Below, piece by piece: positions 1-5,132 of a DNA stretch of 6,382 bases. Location: NCBI GenBank assembly GCA_947484535.1, contig CANKPO010000077.1, positions 1-6,382 on the forward strand, read 5' to 3'. Under the pieces are notes generated by a model, which did not search any database, was not told the origin of the DNA, and was given only the letters and a program-made list of their open reading frames with translations. Source of the DNA: Caulobacteraceae bacterium. GTDB taxonomy: Bacteria > Pseudomonadota > Alphaproteobacteria > Caulobacterales > Caulobacteraceae. How positions within the stretch are numbered: the stretch's first letter is position 1; each line of letters begins with the position of its first letter. The translations under genes and the position numbers were made by a program.

Positions 1-2
1 CC

Positions 3-191
3 TTCCTTCAGCGCCTCGGCAATCCCTACTCCAAGGTTCTGGTCGACCGCTCAGGCCGGGCAGGCGTCGAGTTTGGCATTTCGGGCGTGCCGGAAAGCTT
101 CCTCATCGGCGCCGATGGCAAGGTCTTGGCCAAGTTTACCGGCCCCATGACGCCTGCCGATGCTGAGGCCCTGCTGGAAAAGGGCCATTAG
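3..191 (+). CDS. ccmG: CcmG/DsbE-type thiol:disulfide oxidoreductase, 3' end (partial)
   Basis: This is the last 62 codons of a gene whose start lies left of the window. The family is a membrane-anchored periplasmic thioredoxin that keeps the haem-binding cysteines of apocytochrome c reduced during cytochrome c maturation. The visible part fits the C-terminal half of the fold: FLQRLGNPY near the start, then VDRSGRAGVEFGISGVPESFLI, where the GVPE segment carries the cis-proline that faces the active site, then a GADGKV turn and a GPMTP stretch before the final helix. The CXXC active site would lie upstream and cannot be seen. Frame 3 is open from the window edge to TAG at 189-191. A related TlpA/ResA-type thioredoxin is the main alternative, but the LGNPY, GVPE and GPMTP pattern favours CcmG. 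No terminator hairpin is visible just after the stop. Confidence 0.85.
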   Translation, partial: FLQRLGNPYSKVLVDRSGRAGVEFGISGVPESFLIGADGKVLAKFTGPMTPADAEALLEKGH

Positions 192-207
192 GGCCATCGC
201 GCCAATC

Positions 208-226
208 TTAACCCTTGGCTAACCAT
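208..226 (+). promoter_or_regulatory. Candidate CtrA-binding box upstream of the 94-residue gene
   Basis: The bases read TTAA (208-211), seven bases, then CTAACCAT (219-226). The Caulobacter CtrA consensus is TTAA-N7-TTAAC, so this is a correctly spaced match with one mismatch, C for T at 219. It lies 29 bases before the GTG at 256, where a CtrA box over the -35 region would place transcription initiation close to that codon. The same bases also form an imperfect inverted repeat, TTAACC-CTT-GGCTAA, so another dimeric regulator is possible. The assignment is by motif only. Confidence 0.45.
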
Positions 227-255
227 AAATCAGTCAAGGTCGCGCCAGCTTTTCA

Positions 256-540
256 GTGAAGGTTGCGCGCTTGCCCCTGCCTATCGGATCATCCCAGACC
301 GGTCCCATCCCCACGGCCCCTCGGCCCGCCTCGTCGCGGCCCGATCTGCGGACCTTGGCGCAAAAACTGTTCTTTGACGCAGCCTTGGGGGACAAGGCGC
401 AGGTGTCCAAGGCGGCTCAGGCCAGCGAACCAGCCGTGGTTCCTGCCCGGATTGAACCGATCAAGGATATGGGCACCGCCGATGCTGCGCGTCCTACCCG
501 CATCCTTCGGCCCGGCTCTTTGCTGGATATTCGCGTCTAG
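256..540 (+). CDS. Small proline/alanine-rich protein of unknown function (94 aa)
   Basis: I do not recognise a named family. The frame starts at GTG 256, and an in-frame TAA at 226-228 limits any upstream extension to about 27 bases. No other ATG/GTG/TTG lies between that stop and 256. No Shine-Dalgarno sequence precedes the start at useful spacing (AAGG at 236-239 is too far), so a leaderless message is possible. The product has a disordered, Pro/Ser-rich first 30 residues, a likely amphipathic helix around residues 30-55 (DLRTLAQKLFFDAAL), a variable Ala/Pro/Val middle, and an ordered-looking tail, RILRPGSLLDIRV. There is no signal peptide or membrane segment, so it is probably cytoplasmic. 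Third codon positions are G/C-rich, as in neighbouring genes, which supports real coding. It ends on TAG inside CTAG, overlapping the stop of the convergent ctpA gene by 4 bases. Confidence 0.6.
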   Translation: MKVARLPLPIGSSQTGPIPTAPRPASSRPDLRTLAQKLFFDAALGDKAQVSKAAQASEPAVVPARIEPIKDMGTADAARPTRILRPGSLLDIRV

Positions 541-1967
541 GGTTTAGGCTTGGTAGCCGCTGCCGCTGCAGCGGGCGCCTTAGCTGGGCTTGCTGCGGCC
601 TGGGTCTTGGGGGCGAGCAGCTCGGCCATGGTCGGCTTGGCCACAGGCGTTGGCATTTTCGGTGTCTTGGCCACGCCGCCATTTTTCAGCACATCAATGG
701 CGCGCGTCAGCTGGAAGTCACCCGTCTTCAGGTCAAACCCAGCAGGTGGCGCTTCGGCAGGCTTGTGCGCGCCCCGGCGGGTCTTGCCCTCTTGGGCGTC
801 GAGCGCATTGGAGAAGCTGGCTTCGCTAAATTGGAAGGTCCGGTTGGCCAGCAGTTCGGCCTGTTCTTGGCTGACGGCGACCTCAAGGTCTGGCTCGATG
901 CCGGTCTTTTGGATCGAGCGGCCCGAGGGTGTGTAGTAGCGCGCTGTGGTCAGCTTCAAGGCCCCGTCGGCACCGCCGCGAAGGGGGATGACCGTCTGGA
1001 CCGAGCCCTTACCAAAGCTGGTCAAACCCACCAGTTCCGCGCGCTTGCGGTCTTGCAAGGCACCGGCAACGATCTCCGCCGCTGAGGCCGAGCCGGAATT
1101 GATCAGCACCGTCATGGGCAGGCCACCGGTCAGGTCACCCGCTTGAGCATTGTAACGCTCAATGTCCTTAGCTTCGCGCCCGCGCTGGGACACCACTTCG
1201 CCGCCACTGAGGAACATGTCGGAAATACCGATGGCCTGATCGAGCAGACCTCCGGGATTGTTGCGCAGGTCGAGGACCAAACCCTTCATTTTGGGGTTCT
1301 TGGCCATCAGGTCCTGCAGGGCGGCGGTTGCCTCAGCCGTGGTCTTTTCGTTGAAGGCCGAGACCCGTAGATAGCCATAGTCACCCTCCATCCGGGCCTT
1401 GGCGGACTTCACATTGATGATTTCCCGCACCAGCTTGACATCAAAGGGCTCGGTCTTTCCGCGCACGACCGTCAGGGTTAGGGCCTCCCCAGCCTTGCCG
1501 CGCATCTGTTTGACGGCGTCATTGAGCGCGAGGCCCAAGAGGCTCTGGCCATTGATCGCGGTAATATAGTCGCCCGCTTGCAAACCGGCCCTTGCAGCAG
1601 GGGTGTCGTCCATGGGCGAGATGATCTTGACCGCGCCCTCTTCGCTGGTCACCTCAATACCCAGCCCGCCATATTCGCCGCGCGTTTGATCGCGCATTTC
1701 GGTCAGGCTTTGCGCATTGAGGTAGCCGGAATGGGGATCGAGCGAGGTGAGCATGCCGTCGATGGCCGCTTCAATAAGCTTCTTGTCCTCTGTGGGGGCC
1801 ACATATTGGCTCTGCACCGTCGACAGGACGTCGCTGAACAGTTCCAGCATCCTGAAGGTATCGCCGCGCGGAGCATTGGCCGAGGCACGGGCGCTCTGGC
1901 TGATATAGGCCATGCTCCCTGCGCCGAGGACAAAGCAGGAAACACCGATCAGGAGGGACTTGCGCAT
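537..1967 (-). CDS. ctpA: Carboxy-terminal processing serine protease (S41 family)
   Basis: This is a periplasmic C-terminal processing protease of the CtpA/CtpB/Prc family, which cuts envelope proteins at their C-termini and in several bacteria controls cell-wall hydrolases. The 476-residue protein begins with a signal peptide or anchor (residues 4-20 hydrophobic, cut plausibly after ARASA near 30). A PDZ domain spans about 97-180, with GGLGIEV at its start and AGLQAGDYI at 127-135. The S41 core follows, with VLDLRNNPGG at 231-240, INSGSASAAEI at 289-299 and TSFGKGSVQT at 316-325. The catalytic Ser295 and Lys320 are 25 residues apart, as in Prc and CtpB, and Gln324 completes the triad. Residues 431-476 form an Ala/Pro/Lys-rich low-complexity tail. 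The ATG at 1967 is preceded by AAGG (complement of 1973-1976) with good spacing. The gene lies 205 bases after the envC-like gene and is the last of the - strand series. Confidence 0.96.
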   Translation of the reverse strand: MRKSLLIGVSCFVLGAGSMAYISQSARASANAPRGDTFRMLELFSDVLSTVQSQYVAPTEDKKLIEAAIDGMLTSLDPHSGYLNAQSLTEMRDQTRGEYGGLGIEVTSEEGAVKIISPMDDTPAARAGLQAGDYITAINGQSLLGLALNDAVKQMRGKAGEALTLTVVRGKTEPFDVKLVREIINVKSAKARMEGDYGYLRVSAFNEKTTAEATAALQDLMAKNPKMKGLVLDLRNNPGGLLDQAIGISDMFLSGGEVVSQRGREAKDIERYNAQAGDLTGGLPMTVLINSGSASAAEIVAGALQDRKRAELVGLTSFGKGSVQTVIPLRGGADGALKLTTARYYTPSGRSIQKTGIEPDLEVAVSQEQAELLANRTFQFSEASFSNALDAQEGKTRRGAHKPAEAPPAGFDLKTGDFQLTRAIDVLKNGGVAKTPKMPTPVAKPTMAELLAPKTQAAASPAKAPAAAAAATKPKP

Positions 1968-2064
1968 GGTGACCTTGAAATAGCGAGTGAGGCACCCTGA
2001 CAGGACACTGCGCCTTTTCTAAGACGCCGGGCCGGTAGGGTACTGAAAAGATCGATAACCGATT

Positions 2065-2093
2065 TGAGCAAAAGCGAAAGGGCGTGTGGTCAA
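2065..2093 (-). promoter_or_regulatory. Possible promoter for ctpA
   Basis: The 205-base gap between the envC-like gene and ctpA is the longest of the - strand series and may hold a separate promoter. Read on the - strand, TTGACC (complement of 2088-2093) is followed after 17 bases by TGCTCA (complement of 2065-2070). The -35 element is close to the alphaproteobacterial TTGAC consensus, while the -10 element is poor. It would start transcription roughly 90 bases before the ctpA ATG. I see nothing else definite in 1968-2172 and no intrinsic terminator after the envC-like gene, so read-through from upstream is also likely. Confidence 0.25.
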
Positions 2094-2172
2094 GATCGAG
2101 CCTGCAGCCTGCCTATTTCAGTCCGGTTAACGGTAATAGGTCCGTGATCGGCGGATTTGCGGATTATTCGCC

Positions 2173-3342
2173 CTAGCCAGGTGCGCGAAGGCTCGCAAGC
2201 CAGCGGGCGGGATCGACGGGCGAGCCATCGCGGCGGATCTCCATATAGAGCTCTGGCGTTGGCCGGTCTTGATCGCTCATGCGGCCCACAGGCTCGCCCG
2301 CTGACAGGGTGCGCCCCGCCTCGGCGGTGGTCTGGTCCATGCCTGCCAAGACCAGATGATAGCCGCCGCCCAGTCGCAAGATCAAAACCATCCCCCAGCC
2401 CTTGAGCGGGCCAGCATATTCCACCGTGCCTTGGATCGGTGCGCGAACACTGGCTCCCTTGTCCGTGCGCCAGGTCCAGCCTTCGGATCGTCCGCCGCCT
2501 GCCGCCCCGGTGCGCGGTGCCGTCTGGCCATAGCGGCGGATCAGGGTGCCTGCCGAGGGGTTGATGAAGCGGCTATTGCGGATCTCCGGTCCGGCCGACG
2601 GGCCTTGCGGCTCGCCCTTGGCCGACGGGCTGGCTTGGCGCGGCAGGCCCTGAAGCAGTTCGCGCAGGCTCTTGGCCCGCGCCGCGAGCTTCTTGAGGTC
2701 CTCACTGGCCAGTTGCGCATCGGCGGTCACGGCCTGTTCCAGCGCGGCCTTTTCTTGCAGCAGGGCTTCGATCTTACCGCGGCGGTCGGCAATGTCACTT
2801 TCAGCGGTGAACAGGGCCTCGCTGGCCGCCGCTGTCTCTCGGCGTACACGCGCGATCTCTTGAACCTCAGCGCTAAAGCCCTTTGCCCGATTGTACAGTT
2901 CCGGGGTGACGGCCCGCATGAGGATCGCCGCCCGAACCGCATCCTTAGCATTGGAGGGGTGAACAAGCAGGGCGGGAGGCGGATTGCGGCCATAGAGCTG
3001 CAAGGCGGCCAACAGCCGCGAAAGCTGGTTTTGATTTTTGCCCAGACTGTTGGCCAGCTCACTTTCACGCAGGTTCAGTTGAACCAGCTTGGCGCGGCTA
3101 TCGCTGGCGGTCTGTTCACTGCGGTTTTGCTCGCTGGCCAGTTGGATCAGTTGACTGCGCAGGCTGTTGACGTCACGGCGGGCCTCGGTGGCTTGAGCCC
3201 GAAAGGTTTCGAGGTCGCGTTGCCGGGCCTTGGCGCGGGCCTCGATGCGGGCAAGGTCCTCGCGCGATGGCGCGGCCCCGACCACGGCACCGGCGGTCAG
3301 AACGAAGATCACGGTCAAGAGGGCACCGACGCGAAGTTGCAT
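2173..3342 (-). CDS. EnvC-like murein hydrolase activator, degenerate LytM/M23 domain
   Basis: EnvC-type proteins sit in the periplasm and activate cell-wall amidases during cell separation; their own LytM domain is catalytically dead. From the ATG at 3342 the product has 389 residues: a signal peptide (hydrophobic 5-22, cut near VVGA-A at 23/24), a long Gln/Glu/Arg/Ala-rich coiled-coil region about 25-235, a linker rich in Pro/Ser/Gly 235-255, and a LytM domain about 260-384. The LytM part keeps the fold signatures (GASVRAPIQGTVEYAG, GWGMVLIL, LSAGEPVG, LYMEIRRDGSPVDPARWL). It lacks the zinc-binding HxxxD near TWRTDKG and has LYMEI where active enzymes have HxH, as in E. coli EnvC. The same frame stays open upstream to 3576, but that part overlaps rlmH and precedes the signal peptide, so I chose 3342. 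Its Shine-Dalgarno sequence is weak. Caulobacter's LytM factor LdpF is a probable relative. Confidence 0.9.
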   Translation of the reverse strand: MQLRVGALLTVIFVLTAGAVVGAAPSREDLARIEARAKARQRDLETFRAQATEARRDVNSLRSQLIQLASEQNRSEQTASDSRAKLVQLNLRESELANSLGKNQNQLSRLLAALQLYGRNPPPALLVHPSNAKDAVRAAILMRAVTPELYNRAKGFSAEVQEIARVRRETAAASEALFTAESDIADRRGKIEALLQEKAALEQAVTADAQLASEDLKKLAARAKSLRELLQGLPRQASPSAKGEPQGPSAGPEIRNSRFINPSAGTLIRRYGQTAPRTGAAGGGRSEGWTWRTDKGASVRAPIQGTVEYAGPLKGWGMVLILRLGGGYHLVLAGMDQTTAEAGRTLSAGEPVGRMSDQDRPTPELYMEIRRDGSPVDPARWLASLRAPG

Positions 3343-3375
3343 GGACCCGAGCCTAGCCGATCTGCGCAGGCTCGC

Positions 3376-3420
3376 CCAGTTGTCAGTCGCCCCGTTTTCA
3401 GTCGCCCAGTTGTTAGTCGC
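3376..3420 (-). repeat. Three tandem copies of a 15-bp unit at the rlmH 3' end
   Basis: Read on the - strand the units are GCGACTAACAACTGG (3406-3420), GCGACTGAAAACGGG (3391-3405) and GCGACTGACAACTGG (3376-3390), followed by a partial GCGAGC (3370-3375). Copies 1 and 3 differ at one base; copy 2 differs from copy 3 at two. Copy 1 contains the last RlmH codon (GAC) and its TAA stop. Because the unit is a multiple of three, the next copies place TGA stops in the same frame. The array fills most of the 70-base gap before the envC-like gene. Confidence 0.9.
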
Positions 3421-3886
3421 GATGATAGGGCGAACCGGCAAGGATGGTGGTGGCCCTGTAGATCTGCTCGGCCAGCATGACCCGCGCGAGGGCATGGGGC
3501 CAGGTCTGGATGCCAAAGGCGATGGTTTCCTTGGCGCTGGCCAGAAGGCTGGCATCCAGCCCATCCGCGCCGCCAATGATGATGATCATCCGGCGATGGC
3601 CGTCATCGCGCAGGCGGCCAATATGGCTGGCCAGATCGCGGGATTTGCGCGCCGTGCCATGCTCGTCACAGACGGCCAGCCACGCCGGGCCCAAGGCCGT
3701 GATCTGGGCCATCAGAACCTCAGCCTCGGAGGCCTTGCCGGGCTTGCGGCTCTCAACCTCGATGATCTCGACGGGTCCCAGCCCTAGAGCGCGGCCGGTC
3801 GCTGTGGCCCGCGCAGCATAGTCCCGTGCCAGCGATGCCTCGGGTGAGGCACCTAAGCGATGGACCGTCAGAAGGGTGATCTTCAT
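3413..3886 (-). CDS. rlmH: 23S rRNA (pseudouridine1915-N3)-methyltransferase RlmH
   Basis: RlmH is a SPOUT-class (trefoil-knot) methyltransferase that uses S-adenosylmethionine to methylate pseudouridine 1915 in helix 69 of 23S rRNA on assembled 70S ribosomes. At 157 residues it matches the usual 155-160. It starts MKITLLTVHRLG, then shows CDEHGTARKSRDLA at 73-86, the glycine-rich cofactor loop IIIIGGADGLD at 101-111, and the conserved end HALARVMLAEQIYRA (131-145) followed by SPYHRD at the very C-terminus. E. coli has the corresponding AEQLYRA and PYHRE, so the protein is complete. The ATG at 3886 has no clear Shine-Dalgarno sequence and lies 47 bases after rsfS, a gap that holds a strong palindrome. 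Its neighbour rsfS also acts on the large ribosomal subunit, a common pairing. The 15-bp repeat array begins at its last codons. Confidence 0.97.
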   Translation of the reverse strand: MKITLLTVHRLGASPEASLARDYAARATATGRALGLGPVEIIEVESRKPGKASEAEVLMAQITALGPAWLAVCDEHGTARKSRDLASHIGRLRDDGHRRMIIIIGGADGLDASLLASAKETIAFGIQTWPHALARVMLAEQIYRATTILAGSPYHRD

Positions 3887-3905
3887 GGGCGGGCTTGTTT
3901 AAGGT

Positions 3906-3926
3906 CCCTTGGATCAGATCCAAGGG
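3906..3926. repeat. 21-bp perfect palindrome between rsfS and rlmH
   Basis: The arms CCCTTGGATC (3906-3915) and GATCCAAGGG (3917-3926) are perfect inverted repeats around a single A at 3916. In RNA this would fold as a 7-9 bp hairpin with a short loop, sitting 20 bases before the rlmH ATG. On the - strand, the direction of the genes, it is followed by ACCTTAAAC rather than a run of T, so it does not look like an ordinary intrinsic terminator. It could act as an RNA-processing or stabilising hairpin, or as a site for a dimeric DNA-binding protein. The function is unknown. Confidence 0.75.
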
Positions 3927-3933
3927 GGCCTGA

Positions 3934-4266
3934 TCAGATGGCGATGGGGCGAGCCGGTGGCTCAACCGACCAGATCTTCTCGATATTGTAGAAGCTGCGC
4001 ACTTCGGGGCGGAACAGGTGGACAATGACGTCCCCGGCATCGATCAGCACCCAATCGCAATGGGGCATACCCTCGACGCGCGCCTTCCCAAATCCTGCTT
4101 CCTTGAGGGAGCGGATCAGGTGGTCGGCCATAGCGCCGACGTGACGGTGCGAACGCCCAGAGGCCACGACCATACAGTCTGCCACCGAGCTCTTATCCGC
4201 CAAGTCGATGCAGACGAGATCTTCAGCCTTGTCGTCTTCGAGACGGGCAAGGATCAGAGCTTCCAC
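3934..4266 (-). CDS. rsfS: Ribosomal silencing factor RsfS (Iojap/YbeB family)
   Basis: RsfS binds ribosomal protein uL14 on the 50S subunit and blocks joining with 30S when nutrients are short. The conserved domain is complete: DLADKSSVADCMVVASGRSHRHV at about 21-43 (counted from the GTG) and DWVLIDAGDVIVHLFRPEVRSFYNIEKIW at 71-99, matching E. coli DVQGKSSITDCMI and DWIVVDLGDVIVH. The coordinates give the minimum gene from the only standard in-frame start, GTG 4266 (110 aa; E. coli has 105). That start has no Shine-Dalgarno sequence and would cut about five residues from the first helix relative to E. coli. The frame is open upstream to a stop at 4408-4410, and an in-frame CTG at 4384-4386 follows a perfect AAGGAG, so the true protein is probably 150 residues. 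It lies downstream of nadD and 47 bases before rlmH. Confidence 0.95.
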   Translation of the reverse strand: MEALILARLEDDKAEDLVCIDLADKSSVADCMVVASGRSHRHVGAMADHLIRSLKEAGFGKARVEGMPHCDWVLIDAGDVIVHLFRPEVRSFYNIEKIWSVEPPARPIAI

Positions 4267-4386
4267 AGAACCGGCGGGAAAATCTGCTGACAGGGCCGGG
4301 GCGCTGTCCGTCGAAGGGTCTATTGATGAGGCGTCGGCGAGGTTTGCCGAGGTCTCGGTCGCGCTTGGCGCGGTCTCACGATTCAG
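4267..4386 (-). other. rsfS: Probable N-terminal extension of RsfS from a CTG start
   Basis: Forty in-frame codons run without a stop from CTG 4384-4386 to the GTG of the minimum rsfS gene. They would encode an Ser/Ala/Thr/Asp-rich, probably disordered segment beginning LNRETAPSATETSANL and ending ALSADFPAGS. About 26 of the 40 third positions are G or C, consistent with real coding here, although ATA and several TCA codons also occur. No ATG, GTG or TTG exists in this frame upstream of 4266. The start is inferred from the Shine-Dalgarno position and not proven. Confidence 0.55.
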
Positions 4387-4411
4387 CGTGAAACTCCTTT
4401 TTAATCGTCAT
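4376..4411 (-). CDS. Possible 11-codon leader peptide overlapping the rsfS ribosome-binding site
   Basis: ATG at 4411-4409 opens a short frame encoding MTIKKEFHAES, ending at TGA 4378-4376. It covers the AAGGAG and the candidate CTG start of rsfS in another frame. It has no evident ribosome-binding site of its own, since a T6 run lies just upstream. It could be chance, or a leader peptide whose translation affects rsfS initiation. Confidence is low because so short an ORF has little statistical support. Confidence 0.2.
   Translation of the reverse strand: MTIKKEFHAES
4394..4399 (-). promoter_or_regulatory. Strong Shine-Dalgarno sequence deciding the rsfS start
   Basis: Read on the - strand these bases are AAGGAG, the best ribosome-binding site in the window. 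Seven bases separate it from the CTG at 4384-4386, which is in frame with rsfS. No ATG, GTG or TTG in the rsfS frame lies within reach. It also falls inside the 11-codon leader ORF 4376-4411, so translation of the leader and of rsfS could influence each other. Confidence 0.65.
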
Positions 4412-4412
4412 G

Positions 4413-4446
4413 AAAAAAGACCCTATCACATCTAAGCGCCGGGGTC
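4413..4446 (-). terminator. Terminator- or attenuator-like hairpin between nadD and rsfS
   Basis: On the - strand, GACCC (complement of 4442-4446) and GGGTC (complement of 4419-4423) can pair as a 5-bp, mostly GC stem around an 18-base loop. The stem is followed directly by six T residues (complement of 4413-4418). The order stem then T-run is right for the direction of transcription, but the stem is short and the loop long, so it would be weak. It lies in the 74-base gap after nadD and just before the strong rsfS ribosome-binding site, so partial termination or attenuation is possible. Confidence 0.3.
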
Positions 4447-4460
4447 ACCGTTGATCTGAA

Positions 4461-5132
4461 TCAGCTTTTTAGGCTCCGGCGCCCCGCTCGGATGGCAGAG
4501 GAGGAGACGTGATTGAGCGGCGCATTGAGATAGACCCAGGCCGGGGCAGGGCGGCTGGCAAGGCCGTGGCTGGCCGCATCGTCGATCCGCGATGAGGCAA
4601 AACGCTTGGCCGCTGGGGCAAAGCGGCTGCGCAGCAGGCTACCCGGACGGGCAATGACTGCGACGGGCATGAGGTGCATGATCTGTAACCAACCGCGCCA
4701 ACGGTGGAACTGGGCCAGATTGTCCGCACCCATGATCCAGACGAACTGGACCCCCGGATGGCGGGCCTTGAGCGCGCGCAGGGTGTCGATCGTATAGCGG
4801 GCCCCGATGCGGGACTCCACATCCGACACAATCATCGACAGGCCTTGGCTGGCGGTCTTGGCCACATCGCGGGTCTGGGCCATGCGCTCTGACAGGTCTG
4901 CGGTCTCGCCTGCGGCCTTTAAGGGGTTTTGCGGTGAGACTAGCCATAGCACCCGGTCCAGATCGAGATGGGCCATAGCCGTGCGGGCCACATGGGCATG
5001 GCCCGAATGTGGGGGATTAAAGGAGCCACCGAACAGACCGACCCTTTGACCCCGCTCCAGGTGAAAGCCCGGACGCAGCGCCTTGGGACGACCGGCGTCA
5101 GGGCCGCGTCTGGCCTGTCCCGCGAACCACAT
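4461..5132 (-). CDS. nadD: Nicotinate-nucleotide adenylyltransferase
   Basis: NadD transfers AMP from ATP to nicotinate mononucleotide, giving nicotinate adenine dinucleotide, the step before NAD synthetase in the cytoplasm. The 223-residue protein has the nucleotidyltransferase signature GLFGGSFNPPHSGHAHVA at 32-49, whose GxFxPxHxGH histidines bind ATP, then SPQNPLK at 66-72, WIMGADNLAQFHRW at 132-145 and the second signature SSSAIR at 210-215 (ISSTxIR in other species). It ends soon after this motif, lacking the C-terminal helix seen in enterobacterial enzymes. I recall short ends in other alphaproteobacterial NadDs, but could not check. The ATG at 5132 is the only standard start before the ATP motif. 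It gives about 30 extra N-terminal residues and a 35-base overlap with proA, which implies translational coupling, as no Shine-Dalgarno sequence is visible. Confidence 0.95.
   Translation of the reverse strand: MWFAGQARRGPDAGRPKALRPGFHLERGQRVGLFGGSFNPPHSGHAHVARTAMAHLDLDRVLWLVSPQNPLKAAGETADLSERMAQTRDVAKTASQGLSMIVSDVESRIGARYTIDTLRALKARHPGVQFVWIMGADNLAQFHRWRGWLQIMHLMPVAVIARPGSLLRSRFAPAAKRFASSRIDDAASHGLASRPAPAWVYLNAPLNHVSSSAIRAGRRSLKS

Noticed and set aside
263..547. A second + strand frame covering the same stretch as the 94-residue gene (starting TTG)
   Set aside because: Its product is Trp/Arg/Pro-rich, as expected of a shifted frame in G+C-rich DNA, and it runs into ctpA. The GTG 256 frame has better codon use and a plausible protein.
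2014..2050. CTTTTC ... GAAAAG inverted repeat upstream of ctpA
   Set aside because: The arms are 6 bases and 25 bases apart with no T-run; this level of pairing is expected by chance.
2356..3480. A 374-codon + strand open frame opposite the envC-like gene
   Set aside because: It is antisense to a recognisable gene, has no family resemblance, and arises from high-G+C codon bias on the other strand.
3343..3576. A 78-codon in-frame upstream extension of the envC-like gene, including a pentapeptide repeat (NNWAT, ENGAT, DNWAS)
   Set aside because: It overlaps rlmH, would bury the signal peptide inside the protein, and its repeat is explained by the 15-bp DNA repeat. The ATG at 3342 directly precedes the signal peptide.
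4450..4470. A 6-bp hairpin with loop CTGA followed by TTTTT on the + strand at the nadD end
   Set aside because: Its T-run points in the + direction, where no gene lies upstream. On the - strand, the direction of nadD, the T-run is on the wrong side, so it cannot terminate nadD.
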